Assembly (NCBI RefSeq): GCF_000017405.1
Contig: NC_009668.1
Location: 124,001-188,000, forward strand
DNA length: 64,000 nt
Direction: 5' to 3'
Source of the DNA: Brucella anthropi ATCC 49188
Lineage (GTDB): Bacteria > Pseudomonadota > Alphaproteobacteria > Rhizobiales > Rhizobiaceae
Part shown: piece after piece, positions 17,181 to 27,504 of the stretch
How the letters are laid out: each line of letters opens with the position of its first letter
Numbering within the stretch: the first letter of the stretch is position 1
Position numbers and translations under genes: made by a program
The notes under the pieces: model-generated
The model's database searches: none
The model's input: the letters and a program-made list of their open reading frames with translations, nothing else
What the model was told of the DNA's origin: nothing

Positions 17181-17501
17181 GACGATCCCCTTTTTGCTTT
17201 GAATTGTTGTTGTTGCGATTACGCGAGAAAAATCGTTCCGCCGCCTTCAGTTCGGAAAGCGGCAGGTATGCAGCGATTGCAGGAAATCTGGATGCAGCTT
17301 TGCTCGATTGAAGAGAGCCTGAGCTGAGGGCCGCACAACACCGTCGCACCGGGTCAAAGAAGCCGACGCGAGGCAAGAGCCACACAAAATTCATGCCCCG
17401 AAACTCGGGAGCAACAAAAGAAGCCACGACATCAGTCTGGCGTTTTTACACAGGAACGTCAATCAGCCAGCGCGTTTTCAAGTCATTCTCGTGATGAAGT
17501 C

Positions 17502-17517
17502 CATGTATTAATACATG
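17502..17517. promoter_or_regulatory. 16 bp perfect palindrome upstream of fdoG
   Basis: CATGTATTAATACATG reads the same on both strands. It overlaps the next inverted repeat by five bases and lies about 170 bp before the fdoG start and 320 bp before the divergent transglutaminase start. It is probably a regulator binding site; the regulator is unknown. Confidence 0.55.
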
Positions 17518-17533
17518 ACAATTAAAGTCATGT
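17513..17533. promoter_or_regulatory. 21 bp inverted repeat upstream of fdoG
   Basis: ACATGAC and GTCATGT are exact 7 bp arms around AATTAAA. It shares its left arm with the preceding palindrome, so three CATG-centred half sites stand in a row (near 17504, 17515 and 17530). That spacing suggests cooperative binding of a dimeric regulator. Confidence 0.6.
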
Positions 17534-17684
17534 TATTGATAAATGCACCTTATTGTTAATTTTTTTAGCCTGCTGTTCGGTTGACAACTTGGTTTTATTG
17601 CGGTGAACTGATGTCAGGCAAGTCCAATTTAAAGAAGAATATGCTTCGGCGTTTTTCTTCTGACGATCAGGGAGGTGCAGCGCA

Positions 17685-20600
17685 ATGAATGTGGAGCTCT
17701 CACGCCGCCAGTTTCTGGGCGGAACGGGGGCGGTAGTGGCGGCTTCGGCGCTTGGGTCCTTCGGTTTCGGTGCAGTGGAAAGCGCCTATGCCGAATCCAT
17801 TCGCCCATTCAAGCTGACCAACACGGCCGAAACCCGAAATACCTGCCCTTACTGCTCGGTCGCCTGCGGTATCATCCTTTATTCCAAGGGGGATGTCAGG
17901 AAAGGCGAAAAGGCCGAGCTGATCCATGTCGAAGGCGACACGGATCACCCGACCAATCGCGGAACGCTTTGCCCGAAGGGTGCGGCACTGAAGGATTTCG
18001 TCAAGGCGAAGACCCGCCTGCAATATCCGCAGGTACGCGAGCCGGGTTCGTCCGAGTTCAAACAGATTGCCTGGGAAGATGCGCTTGACCGCATCGCGCG
18101 GCATCTGAAAGACGACCGCGACGCCAACTTCATCGCGAAGAACGCGGCGGGCACAACAGTCAACCGCTGGACCTCGACAGGCTTCCTTGCGGCTTCGGCA
18201 ACCACCAATGAAACGGCGTTTCTCACCTACAAGGTGGTGCGCAGCACAGGCATAGTTGCATTCGATAACCAGGCACGCGTCTGACACGGCCCGACGGTGG
18301 CGAGTCTCGCCCCAACATTTGGCCGCGGAGCAATGACCAACTCCTGGACCGATATCAAGAACACCGATCTCGTCGTCGTCATGGGCGGCAATGCGGCGGA
18401 AGCGCATCCTTGCGGCTTCAAATGGGTGACGGAGGCCAAGGCCAACCGCGGTGCCCGGCTGATCGTCGTCGATCCGCGGTTCACGCGCACGGCTTCCGTG
18501 GCGGATTTCTATGCGCCTATCCGGCAGGGTTCGGATATCGCCTTCCTGCTTGGCGTCATCAATTACTGCATCCAGAATGACAAGGTGCAGTGGGATTATG
18601 TGAAGCATTTCACCAATGCCAGCTACATCATCAAGGATGGCTTCGAATACAAGGACGGGCTGTTTACCGGCTATGATGAGGAAAAGCGGGATTATGACCG
18701 CTCGAGCTGGGACTATGTGATCGGCGATGACGGCTATGCGGTTGTCGATGACACGTTGCAGAACCCGCGCTGCGTCTGGAACCTGCTGAAGCAGCATGTT
18801 TCGATCTTCACGCCGGAAATGGTGGAACGCATCTGTGGCACGCCGAAGGAGAAATTCCTGAAAGTGGCCGAGATGATGTCCGAATGCTCGGCGCCTGACA
18901 AGACGATGACGTCGATGTATGCGCTCGGCTGGACGCAGCATTCCAAGGGGTCGCAGAATATTCGCTGCATGGCGATGCTGCAGCTGATCCTCGGCAATAT
19001 TGGCGTGCGTGGCGGCGGCATGAATGCGCTGCGCGGTCACTCCAACATTCAGGGGCTGACCGATATCGGTCTGATGTCCAATCTTCTGCCGGGCTATATG
19101 AATATCCCGGTTGAAAAGGAAACCGATCTCGAAATCTATATGTCGACACGCGGTTTCAAGCCGCTGCGCCCGAACCAGACGAGCTACTGGCAGAACTATC
19201 GCAAGTTCTTCGTCAGTTTCCAGAAGGCGATGTGGGGCAGTGCCGCAACTGTCGAAAACGACTTCGTCTATGACTGGCTGCCGAAGCTGGACGTGCCGAA
19301 TTACGACATGCTTCGTATCTTCGACATGATGTATGAAGGCAAGGTCAACGGCTATGTCTGTCAGGGCTTCAATCCGCTGATGGCGGTGCCGAACCGCAAG
19401 AAGCTGACCGATGCTTTGTCGAAGCTGAAATTCCTCGTGACGATGGACCCGCTGGAAACGGAAACCTCCCGTTTCTGGGAAAACCACGGTGAATTCAACG
19501 ATGTGGATTCGGCTTCCATCCAGACGGAAGTGTTCCAGCTGCCCTCCACCTGCTTTGCAGAGGATGAGGGTTCGCTCACCAATTCCGGACGCTGGCTGCA
19601 ATGGCACTGGCCTGGTGCTACACCGCCCGGCGACGCGAAGACCGATAACTGGATCATGGCGCAGATATATCTGCGGCTGAAGGAGCTTTATCGTAAGGAA
19701 GGCGGTGCTTTCCCCGATCCGATCCTCAATCTCGTGTGGGATTACAAGGATGAGGGCGAACCGACGGCTGAAGAACTGGCCAAGGAACTGAACGGTCGTG
19801 CGATTGGCACGGTGACCGATCCAACCGATCCGACCAAGGTGGTTGCCGAGGCTGGCAAACTTCTGTCCGGCTTTGCAGCATTGCGCGACGACGGTTCGAC
19901 GGCATCGGGATGCTGGATTTATTCCGGTTGCTTCACCGAGGCTGGCAACAATATGGCTCGCCGCGACAACCATGATCCGGACGAGACAGGCGCCTATCTC
20001 AACTGGTCTTGGTCGTGGCCTGCAAACCGTCGCATTCTCTATAACCGCGCCTCCGCCGACCTCAACGGCAAGCCGTGGGACCCGAGCCGCAAGCTCATCG
20101 AATGGGACGGTTCGAAATGGACGGGCTATGACGTGCCGGACATCGCGCCGACCGCCAAGCCGAACGAGGTCGGTCCGTTCATCATGAATGCGGAAGGCTC
20201 TTCGCGCCTGTTCAGCCGCGGCATGATGCGTGACGGTCCGTTCCCGGCCCATTACGAGCCGTTTGAATCGCCTGTCGCCAATGTGATCGCGCCGAAGGTT
20301 CGGGGCAATCCGGTGGCACGCGTCTTCAACGACGACTTCAAGCAGTTCGCGGAAACGGCCTCGGAGGAATTCCCCTATGCGGCGACTTCCTACCGCCTGA
20401 CCGAGCATTTCCACTACTGGACGAAGCACGTCACGGTGAATGCCGTTCTGCAGCCGGAATTCTTCGTGGAAATCTCGGAAGAGCTGGCGAAGGAAAAGGG
20501 CATTGCCAAGGGCGACTGGGTGCGGGTGTGGTCGAAGCGCGGCTCGGTCAAGGCCAAAGCCGTGGTGACCAAGCGCATCAAGCCGCTCATCTGCGACGGC

Positions 20601-20771
20601 AAGACGGTGCATGTGGTCGGCATTCCGCTCCACTGGGGCTTCATGGGTGCTGCCCGCAAGGGCTTCGGCCCGAATTCGCTGACACCTTTCGTCGGCGACG
20701 CGAACATCGAGACGCCGGAGTTCAAGGCGTTTCTGGTCAATATCGAGCGCTCAAGCGCGCCTGTAGCTTAG
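17685..20771 (+). CDS. fdoG: formate dehydrogenase, major (molybdopterin, selenocysteine) subunit
   Basis: 1028 residues read through an in-frame UGA at 18282-18284, giving selenocysteine at residue 200 (E. coli FdnG: residue 196 of 1015). The context VUHGPTVASL is the conserved selenocysteine site of respiratory formate dehydrogenases, and a SECIS hairpin follows the UGA. Residues 1-36 are a twin-arginine signal (SRRQFLGG). An iron-sulphur site is made by Cys54, Cys57, Cys61 and Cys96. Much of the remainder binds the bis-molybdopterin guanine dinucleotide. The enzyme oxidises formate to carbon dioxide on the periplasmic side and passes electrons to FdoH. AGGGAGGTG precedes the ATG. The fdn versus fdo naming cannot be decided by sequence. 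Confidence 0.95.
18282..18313 (+). promoter_or_regulatory. UGA selenocysteine codon and SECIS hairpin in fdoG
   Basis: The UGA at 18282-18284 is followed by a hairpin at 18296-18313: GG, a bulged U (18298), GGCGA, apical GUC (18304-18306), UCGCC and CC. The bulged U and the GU of the apical loop match the bacterial SECIS features that SelB recognises in E. coli fdhF and fdnG. The distance from UGA to the hairpin (11 bases) is also typical. Confidence 0.88.
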
Positions 20772-20783
20772 GAGGGACTAGAG

Positions 20784-21725
20784 ATGTTTCCACCCGTTCC
20801 CAATCCTAGCGTCCAGCCGCAACAGCCGCGTTTCGGTGACAAGGACCTGATCAGGCGGTCGGCGTCGAATGTGACGCCGCCTGCCGAGCGCCAGACCGAG
20901 GTGGCGAAGCTCATCGACGTGTCGAAATGCATCGGCTGCAAGGCCTGCCAGTCCGCCTGCGCCGAATGGAACGACACGCATGAGGAGGTTGGCATCAATG
21001 TGGGTGTCTATGACAATCCGCACGATCTGACGCCGAACACCTTCACCTTGATGCGCTTTACCGAGTGGGATAATCCCGACACCGGCAATCTGGAGTGGCT
21101 GATCCGCAAGGATGGCTGTATGCATTGCGAAGACCCCGGCTGCCTCAAGGCATGTCCGGCGCCAGGCGCAATCGTGCAATATTCCAACGGTATCGTCGAT
21201 TTCATCCACGATAACTGCATCGGCTGCGGCTATTGCATCAAGGGGTGCCCGTTCAACATTCCGCGTGTTTCGGAAGTAACCCACAAGGCCTATAAGTGCA
21301 CGCTCTGCTCCGACCGCATCGCGGTGGGACAGGGACCGGCCTGTGCCAAGGCCTGCCCGACACAGGCCATCGTCTATGGCACCAAGGACGAGATGAAGGA
21401 ATGGGCCGATGGCCGCATCAAGGATCTGAAATCGCGCGGCTTCGAAAATGCCGGGCTCTACGATCCGCCGGGCGTTGGCGGCACGCATGTCATGTATGTG
21501 CTGCAACACGCCGATAAGCCGGAAATCTACGCCAACCTGCCGAACAATCCGCGCATCAGCCCGGTTGTCGAAGCGTGGAAGGGTGTGTCCAAATATGCAG
21601 GCATGGCCGCAATGGGGCTGGCTGCGGCAGCAGGTCTGCTGCATTATATCTTCAAGGGTCCGAACGTCGTGACAGAGCATGACGAGGAACAGGCCGAAAA
21701 GCTCACGGGAGAGAAAAGCTCATGA
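20784..21725 (+). CDS. fdoH: formate dehydrogenase iron-sulphur (beta) subunit
   Basis: 313 residues. Four cysteine groups for four [4Fe-4S] clusters are visible: [11 protein letters not shown] near 50, [14 protein letters not shown] near 112, [12 protein letters not shown] near 147 and CTLCSD...[10 protein letters not shown] near 172. A single membrane helix ([20 protein letters not shown]) near residue 275 anchors it. It carries electrons from FdoG to the cytochrome b subunit. It begins 12 bases after fdoG with GGAGGG as ribosome site and overlaps fdoI by four bases. Confidence 0.95.
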   Translation: MFPPVPNPSVQPQQPRFGDKDLIRRSASNVTPPAERQTEVAKLIDVSKCIGCKACQSACAEWNDTHEEVGINVGVYDNPHDLTPNTFTLMRFTEWDNPDTGNLEWLIRKDGCMHCEDPGCLKACPAPGAIVQYSNGIVDFIHDNCIGCGYCIKGCPFNIPRVSEVTHKAYKCTLCSDRIAVGQGPACAKACPTQAIVYGTKDEMKEWADGRIKDLKSRGFENAGLYDPPGVGGTHVMYVLQHADKPEIYANLPNNPRISPVVEAWKGVSKYAGMAAMGLAAAAGLLHYIFKGPNVVTEHDEEQAEKLTGEKSS

Positions 21726-22429
21726 GCAAGACCGACTTTGACGATGTTGAACGCGGTGACGGGATAGAACTCGGTAAGCCCGTCAAGGTGCATCGCTATT
21801 CCGGTGGCGCACGCATCAATCACTGGATCACCGCCATCAGCCTCGTGCTGCTGGCCCTGTCCGGCCTTGCGATGTTCCACCCATCGCTGTTTTTCCTGTC
21901 GGGCCTGTTTGGCGGCGGACAATGGACACGCGCCATCCATCCATGGATCGGCGTAGTGCTGTTCTTCAGCTTTCTGGGGCTTTTCGTGCGTTTCTGGAGC
22001 GCCAATCTGTGGAAGCGCGAAGACAGCCAATGGCTCGCACATGCCAATGACGTGATTTCCGGCAATGAGGAAAAGCTGCCTGAAGTCGGCAAATATAATG
22101 CCGGTCAGAAGCTCGTTTTCTGGTCCATGTCTTTGCTGATCATCATCCTGATTGTTTCCGGCGTGATGATCTGGAACGAATATTTTGGTTCCTTCACCAG
22201 CATCAACCAGCAGCGCTGGGCCCTGCTTGTCCATTCCATGGCGGCGGTGGCGGCGATCTGTGTCTGGATCGTGCACGTCTATGCCGCGATCTGGGTCAAG
22301 GGCACGATCAATGCGATGACACGCGGCACGGTTACCGGCGGCTGGGCATGGCGACATCACCGCAAGTGGTTGCGCGAACTGACATCGAAGCAGAAAGTGA
22401 AGCAGGGCGGCAGCAAGCCTGCCGCCTGA
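21722..22429 (+). CDS. fdoI: formate dehydrogenase cytochrome b556 (gamma) subunit
   Basis: 235 residues with four hydrophobic helices, the size and pattern of FdnI/FdoI. Candidate haem ligands are histidines in [20 protein letters not shown] and [20 protein letters not shown]. It is the membrane anchor that accepts electrons from FdoH and reduces quinone. The start overlaps fdoH (ATGA), consistent with equal subunit production. Confidence 0.94.
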   Translation: MSKTDFDDVERGDGIELGKPVKVHRYSGGARINHWITAISLVLLALSGLAMFHPSLFFLSGLFGGGQWTRAIHPWIGVVLFFSFLGLFVRFWSANLWKREDSQWLAHANDVISGNEEKLPEVGKYNAGQKLVFWSMSLLIIILIVSGVMIWNEYFGSFTSINQQRWALLVHSMAAVAAICVWIVHVYAAIWVKGTINAMTRGTVTGGWAWRHHRKWLRELTSKQKVKQGGSKPAA

Positions 22430-22500
22430 ACTTGCTCGGCGTCCTAGAGGGTAATAATATTCCGTGGTTTACGTGACCCGTTGGGTTCGTGAGGAGTGAC

Positions 22501-23412
22501 ATGGCAGGCAAGAAAGATCTGGTGCCGGACCCGACGGTCATCGGCGAAATATCGGCCCCACCCTTCGTGCAATTGCCGGACCCCGGCGCGCTTTTTGCCA
22601 GAAGAGCAGAGCGCCTGCGTTTTCTGGGTTCGGTCAGCCCGCTGAAACCTTATCTGGAGTTCATTGCCGAACTAAGCGAGGCACAGTCTGAAATAGCGGC
22701 TGGTCTCGGTCCTGTCGCCGCGCGACACGGCGACGACCGGGGACGGGAATTCGGCATGCCGGCGATCGATCGTGCGGATACCATATCGGAACCAGCACTC
22801 GGGACTGTCTTCGACCGGCTGTTCGAGCACGCCTGCACGATCGCCAAACCGCAAGATGCCGCCGATGCGCTGGAACGTGTGGCGAACAGCGATGCGGGTG
22901 CGCGTCGCCGAATGATCGAGGCAATTTTTGCCGGTATGCTGCCGCCGGAAGCAATTGCTGAACATATCTATGTCTGGGCAGGCTTGCAGCTCCATTTCAC
23001 GCGGCTTGCAGCGGCGCTTGACCCGAAGTCGCTGAAACCCGTTGCCGATGGCGTCTGCCCGACTTGCGGCAGCATTCCGTCAAGCTCGACGGTCGTGGGC
23101 TGGCACGGTGCGCATGGCGCGCGTTTCTGCTCCTGTTCCGTCTGCAACACGCTCTGGCACTATGTCCGGGTCAAATGTGTGTGCTGCGGCTCGACAAAGG
23201 GTATCGGCTACAAGGAAGTCGAGGAAGGTGGCGGCATTATCAAGGCTGAAACCTGCGACGAATGCCAGCGCTGGGTCAAGATCATCTATCAGCAGCTATC
23301 GGCGGATGCCGATCCTATGACCGACGATATTGCGAGCCTCGGCCTTGATATATTGATGCGCGAGACGCCTTACAGGCGAGGCGGCTTCTCGCCGCTTCTT
23401 GCCGGACTGTGA
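22501..23412 (+). CDS. fdhE: formate dehydrogenase accessory protein
   Basis: 303 residues from ATG 22501, preceded by GAGGAG; an upstream GTG at 22489 is less likely. The C-terminal third has the FdhE rubredoxin-like cysteine pairs: CPTCG near 180, CSCSVC near 204, KCVCCG near 219 and CDECQRW near 245. FdhE is required for maturation of respiratory formate dehydrogenases and binds the catalytic subunit. It lies between the structural genes and selA, seven bases before selA. Confidence 0.92.
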   Translation: MAGKKDLVPDPTVIGEISAPPFVQLPDPGALFARRAERLRFLGSVSPLKPYLEFIAELSEAQSEIAAGLGPVAARHGDDRGREFGMPAIDRADTISEPALGTVFDRLFEHACTIAKPQDAADALERVANSDAGARRRMIEAIFAGMLPPEAIAEHIYVWAGLQLHFTRLAAALDPKSLKPVADGVCPTCGSIPSSSTVVGWHGAHGARFCSCSVCNTLWHYVRVKCVCCGSTKGIGYKEVEEGGGIIKAETCDECQRWVKIIYQQLSADADPMTDDIASLGLDILMRETPYRRGGFSPLLAGL

Positions 23413-23418
23413 GGCAGC

Positions 23419-24816
23419 ATGGACCAGATCAAGTCTTCGCTGCGCCACCTGCCCTCCGTGGATGCCATCCTGCAAATGGCGGAGCTTTCCGGGGCATTGG
23501 AGAGTTTTGGCCGCGCGTCGGTGACTGAGGCTATTCGCAAGGTGCTGGGCGATGAGCGCGAGGCGGTGAAATCCGGCGCCTCGCTCTCCAGCAACATGCA
23601 TTTGGCTGAACGGGTTCTCCACTTGCTTAAAGCGTCAGGGCAATCGAGCCTGCGCCCGCTGTTCAATCTGACCGGAACTGTCCTGCACACCAATCTGGGG
23701 CGAGCCATTCTTGCCGAAGCCGCCGTCGAGGCTGCCACACAAGCCATGCGGCAGGCGGTTTCGCTCGAATTTGACCTGTCATCGGGCGGGCGTGGCGAGC
23801 GCGATGATCATCTGCGGGCGCTTGTCTGTGAGCTGACGGGGGCGGAAGATGCCACCGTCGTCAACAACAATGCCGCTGCTGTACTTCTGGTGCTGAACAG
23901 CCTTGCTGCAGGTAGGGAGGCCATTGTATCGCGCGGCGAACTGATCGAGATCGGTGGCGCGTTTCGCATGCCGGACATCATGACCCGCGCCGGGACACGG
24001 CTTGTCGAAGTCGGCACCACGAACCGCACCCATCCGCGTGACTACGAGAATGCAATCAACCCCGATACAGGGCTGGTACTGAAGGTCCATACGTCCAATT
24101 ATCGGATCGAAGGATTTACGCGGGAGGTCACAGCGTCGGAACTGGCCGCTATTGCGCAGGCTAAGGGCGTGCCGCTGGTCAATGACCTTGGCTCCGGCAC
24201 ACTTGCCGATCTGACTTCCTTCGGTCTCGCACACGAGCCGACAGTGCGCGAAGCGGTCGCTGAAGGTGCAGATATCGTCACCTTTTCCGGCGATAAGCTT
24301 CTCGGTGGACCACAGGCGGGCTTCATTGTCGGGCGACGCGATCTGATTGCCCGTATTAACAAGAACCCGATGAAGCGTGCTTTGCGGGTGGACAAAATCA
24401 GGCTCGCAGCACTTGAAGCGACGTTGAAACTTTATCGCAACCCCGAACGACTTTCTGAAAAGCTGCCGACTATTCGCTATCTGGCGCGTCAGCAGACCGA
24501 AATTGCGGCGCAGGCGGCACGGCTCCAGCCGGAGCTGGAGAGAATACTCGGCCCGGCTTTCGTTGTGGCGATGACAGATTGCGCCAGCCAGATCGGCTCC
24601 GGCGCATTGCCGCTCTCGACCGTTCCAAGCGCCGGATTGTCGATTGTGCCGAAGGACGGTAGCGGCTCCGTGCTGACAGCGCTCGGCGGTTCATTGCGTG
24701 CGCTGCCTTTGCCGGTCATCGGGCGGATCGAAAAGGGTGCACTCGTACTCGATCTGCGCTGCCTTGATGACGAGACCAGTTTTGTTCGGAACCTGTCATC
24801 CTATGCGGCTCGCTGA
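23419..24816 (+). CDS. selA: L-seryl-tRNA(Sec) selenium transferase
   Basis: 465 residues (E. coli SelA 463). Lys293 in FSGDKLLGGPQAGFIVG is the pyridoxal-phosphate lysine (Lys295 in E. coli). LFNLTGTVLHTNLGRAIL near 81 and VVNNNAAAVLLVLNSL near 147 are family blocks. It converts seryl-tRNA(Sec) to selenocysteyl-tRNA using selenophosphate. Its last 14 bases overlap the next gene in another frame. Confidence 0.96.
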   Translation: MDQIKSSLRHLPSVDAILQMAELSGALESFGRASVTEAIRKVLGDEREAVKSGASLSSNMHLAERVLHLLKASGQSSLRPLFNLTGTVLHTNLGRAILAEAAVEAATQAMRQAVSLEFDLSSGGRGERDDHLRALVCELTGAEDATVVNNNAAAVLLVLNSLAAGREAIVSRGELIEIGGAFRMPDIMTRAGTRLVEVGTTNRTHPRDYENAINPDTGLVLKVHTSNYRIEGFTREVTASELAAIAQAKGVPLVNDLGSGTLADLTSFGLAHEPTVREAVAEGADIVTFSGDKLLGGPQAGFIVGRRDLIARINKNPMKRALRVDKIRLAALEATLKLYRNPERLSEKLPTIRYLARQQTEIAAQAARLQPELERILGPAFVVAMTDCASQIGSGALPLSTVPSAGLSIVPKDGSGSVLTALGGSLRALPLPVIGRIEKGALVLDLRCLDDETSFVRNLSSYAAR

Positions 24817-25540
24817 TCTTTTCACCCGCAAGCCGAAGCCGGACACGACAGCTCAAGCGCTGGAAAATGCGCTTGTCGTTGCAAAGGCGGGTGATTACGC
24901 AGCGGCGCTTTCCATCTGGGAGCCGCTGGCACGTGCAGGCAATGCCCGCGCGCAGAACAATATCGGCGCCTGTTTTGCGGGCGGCATGGGCGTTGAGAAA
25001 AATATCGGCCTGGCGCAGCGCTGGCTGGCCCTTTCCGCCGCGGCTGGCGATGCTTCCGGCCAGCGCAATCTCGCTTCGTTGCTGTTCAAGGGCGAAGATA
25101 TTGAAGCCGACTATCTGGAAGCTGCAAGGCTGTACCGGCTTGCTGCAGAACAGGGTGATCCGCAGGCGCAGGACATGCTGAGCTGGATGCTCATGGAAGG
25201 TGAGGTGATAGCCGCCGACCCGGTTGAGGCGCGCGAATGGGCGTTGAAGGCGGCGGAAGGCGGCATAGCTGCAGCCATGACGCGGCTTGGCATGATCTAT
25301 CATAATGCTCTCGGGGTGCCGCGCGATCCCTCTCAGGCCGTTTACTGGTGGCGGAATGCGTCCGCTGCGGGCGACCCGGATGGAGAAGCCATGCTTGGCG
25401 CCGCGCTGCATCTTGGCATGGGCGTGGAACGCGACCCGGTGGCGGCTTACGAATGTCTCATGCGCGCCGAGGCGGGCGGCAGTGCGCTTGCCGCCCCTTT
25501 CATCGAGGCAGCGCGCAATGCGCTGAACGAAAAGCCATGA
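24803..25540 (+). CDS. Sel1-repeat (TPR-like) protein between selA and selB
   Basis: 245 residues from ATG 24803, inside the end of selA; the frame is open upstream but only as an overlap of selA. About five Sel1-like repeats of 36 residues are visible, for example AQNNIGACFAGGMGVEKNIG, ARLYRLAAEQGDPQAQDMLS and AMTRLGMIYHNALGVPRDPS then QAVYWWRNASAAGDPDGEAM. No signal peptide is seen, so it is probably a cytoplasmic protein-interaction scaffold. It overlaps selA by 14 bases and selB by four, so all three are translationally coupled. As I recall, the same order occurs on a Sinorhizobium meliloti megaplasmid. The Sel1 name comes from a yeast/worm gene, not from selenium; a selenium function is inferred only from location. 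Confidence 0.85.
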   Translation: MRLADLFTRKPKPDTTAQALENALVVAKAGDYAAALSIWEPLARAGNARAQNNIGACFAGGMGVEKNIGLAQRWLALSAAAGDASGQRNLASLLFKGEDIEADYLEAARLYRLAAEQGDPQAQDMLSWMLMEGEVIAADPVEAREWALKAAEGGIAAAMTRLGMIYHNALGVPRDPSQAVYWWRNASAAGDPDGEAMLGAALHLGMGVERDPVAAYECLMRAEAGGSALAAPFIEAARNALNEKP

Positions 25541-27504
25541 TCGTCGGAACGGCGGGGCATATCGATCATGGCAAGACCTCGCTAGTGCGCGCTCTTACAC
25601 AGGTCGACACGGACCGGCTGAAGGAGGAAAAGGCGCGAGGCATTTCCATCGATCTCGGTTTTGCCTATCTGCCCTTGTCCGGCGACGAAAAGGACATACT
25701 CGGCTTTGTTGACGTGCCGGGGCATGAAAAATTCGTGCATACGATGCTTGCCGGCGCGGCGAGCATCGATTTCGTCATGCTGGTTGTCGCTGCCGATGAC
25801 GGGATCATGCCGCAGACCCGCGAACATCTGGCAATCGTCAACCTGCTCGGCATCAGGCGCGGTGTCGCCGTCATCACCAAATCCGATCTTGTCGAACCCG
25901 ACCGTCTTGCCGAAGTTGAAACTGCTATCCGCAATGAACTGGCGCTGACAGGGCTTGCCGACATTCCCGTTCTGGCGGTCTCCACCGTGTCGGGTGCCGG
26001 GATCGACGATCTGAAGGCGCTGCTGGAAGTGCAAGCGCATGCATTCGGTGAGCGGCGGACAAACGGACGCTTTCGTCTTGCGGTGGACCGCTCCTTCACG
26101 CTCAAGGGCGCTGGCACAGTGGTCACGGGCACGGTGCTTTCCGGCAAGGTCGCTATTGGCGATCATCTGGTCATCAGCCCGTCTGGCAAGGAGGCGCGTA
26201 TCCGCACCATTCATGCGCAGAACAGGCTAAGCGAGACCGCGCAGGCAGGTGATCGCTGTGCGCTCAATCTGGCAGGTGACGGCATATCGAAAGAGGCGGT
26301 ACATCGCGGCGACATGCTGGTTTCGCCCGGCCTTCATCGCCCGACGGATCGCATCGATGCATCGTTGCAAATCCTGTCCTCGGAGAAAAAGCCGCTTGGT
26401 CAGTGGTTCCCGGTTCGCTTGCATCATGCGTCAGCTGAGGTCGGTGCCCGCATCGTGCTTTTGCGGGATGAAGAGCTCCAGCCGGGCACAGAAGATCGAG
26501 TGCAACTGGTGCTGGATCGTCCTGTCTCGGCTGCAGCCGGAGACCGCTTCGTCATCCGCGATGTGTCCGCACAACGCACCATTGGCGGCGGACGTTTTCT
26601 CGATCTGCGCCCGCCGCAACGCAAGCGCCGCAGTCCGGAGCGCATGGCACAGCTTGACGCCCACTCCATTGACCACCCGGTGGAATCGGCACGCGCACTG
26701 CTGACTGCCGAACCTTACTATCTTGATGCGACAGCATTCCTGCGCGACCGCGCGCTGGCGGACGATCCGCAAGGTCTGGCGCACGGGCTCGATGCCGTAA
26801 TGCTCCCGCAAGCAAATTCCGTGCTGTTGTTATTGCCGGAACGATGGGACGCTCTGCGTGACGATATTCTGGCGCGGCTCGGCGTCTTCCATGAAGAAAA
26901 TCCAGACCTGATCGGCATGGGTGTCGAACGGCTGCGGTTGCTGTTGAAACCGCGCCTGCCAGCACCCGCCTTTCGCGCTGCCATCGCCGCGCTGGTCGAA
27001 GCGGACCTGCTGAGGCTGGACGGCGCCTGGCTTCGCCTGCGCGATCATGAAGTAACGATGAGCGACGCCGACGAGGCGCTCTGGCAGCGCATTGCGCCGC
27101 TGCTTGGCGGTGAGGCTCGTTTTCGTCCGCCGCGCGTGCGCGATATTTCGGTTCTGCTTGATGAGCGGGAGGAAGATATTCGCCGCCTTCTCAAACTTTC
27201 AGGGCGCATGGGCCGGGTGCACGAAGTGGCGCACGACCATTTTTTCCTGCGGGCAACGATTGCCGAAATGATCGGCATCCTGTCGGATATGGATGCGGCA
27301 TTTGATGGTGGCTGGTTCATTGCAGCGCGGTTTCGCGACCGGGTGGATAGCGGTCGCAAGGTGGCGATCCAGATACTGGAATTCTTCGATCGCAACAGCG
27401 TCACGATAAGGCGCGGAGACATGCGCCGCCTCAACCGCCGCAAGCTGGACTTGTTCGGTGATTTTACGCAAGGGGAAGTAGGGACAACCGGAGGAATGAA
27501 GTGA
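25537..27504 (+). CDS. selB: selenocysteine-specific elongation factor
   Basis: 655 residues from ATG 25537 (E. coli 614). GTPase motifs: GHIDHGKT at 7-14, DVPGHEKF near 65 and TKSD near 113. Domains 2-3 resemble EF-Tu ([16 protein letters not shown]), and the C-terminal 250 residues are the winged-helix region that binds the SECIS RNA. It delivers selenocysteyl-tRNA to UGA codons marked by SECIS, here the one in fdoG. The ATG overlaps the stop of the preceding gene (ATGA). Confidence 0.96.
   Translation: MIVGTAGHIDHGKTSLVRALTQVDTDRLKEEKARGISIDLGFAYLPLSGDEKDILGFVDVPGHEKFVHTMLAGAASIDFVMLVVAADDGIMPQTREHLAIVNLLGIRRGVAVITKSDLVEPDRLAEVETAIRNELALTGLADIPVLAVSTVSGAGIDDLKALLEVQAHAFGERRTNGRFRLAVDRSFTLKGAGTVVTGTVLSGKVAIGDHLVISPSGKEARIRTIHAQNRLSETAQAGDRCALNLAGDGISKEAVHRGDMLVSPGLHRPTDRIDASLQILSSEKKPLGQWFPVRLHHASAEVGARIVLLRDEELQPGTEDRVQLVLDRPVSAAAGDRFVIRDVSAQRTIGGGRFLDLRPPQRKRRSPERMAQLDAHSIDHPVESARALLTAEPYYLDATAFLRDRALADDPQGLAHGLDAVMLPQANSVLLLLPERWDALRDDILARLGVFHEENPDLIGMGVERLRLLLKPRLPAPAFRAAIAALVEADLLRLDGAWLRLRDHEVTMSDADEALWQRIAPLLGGEARFRPPRVRDISVLLDEREEDIRRLLKLSGRMGRVHEVAHDHFFLRATIAEMIGILSDMDAAFDGGWFIAARFRDRVDSGRKVAIQILEFFDRNSVTIRRGDMRRLNRRKLDLFGDFTQGEVGTTGGMK

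Larger units (their letters stand above)
17181..17684. other. 504 bp divergent promoter region of fdoG and the transglutaminase-selD pair
   Basis: No convincing gene was found here. The right-hand half (about 17480-17640) is AT-rich and holds two overlapping palindromes listed separately and a single FNR-like half site (TTGAT in GTTATTGATAAATG, with no matching right half). The fdoG Shine-Dalgarno AGGGAGGTG is at its right end. Confidence 0.6.

Noticed and set aside
17158..17427. 89-codon minus-strand open frame upstream of the transglutaminase
   Set aside because: It overlaps the transglutaminase start in another frame, has an Asn-run tail and no domain or conserved start signals.
17685..18284. 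Truncated formate dehydrogenase pseudogene ending at a TGA
   Set aside because: The frame resumes immediately after the TGA, the context is the conserved selenocysteine site, a SECIS hairpin follows and all sel genes are adjacent.
17700..20633. Very long open frame (977 codons) on the minus strand under fdoG
   Set aside because: It is the antisense shadow of a high-GC coding region; its product is rich in His and Arg and shows no domain.
25348..25536. Longer SelB starting inside the Sel1-repeat gene
   Set aside because: The extra 63 residues are Arg/Gly-rich antisense-like sequence; [14 protein letters not shown] is the standard SelB start and is coupled by an ATGA overlap.
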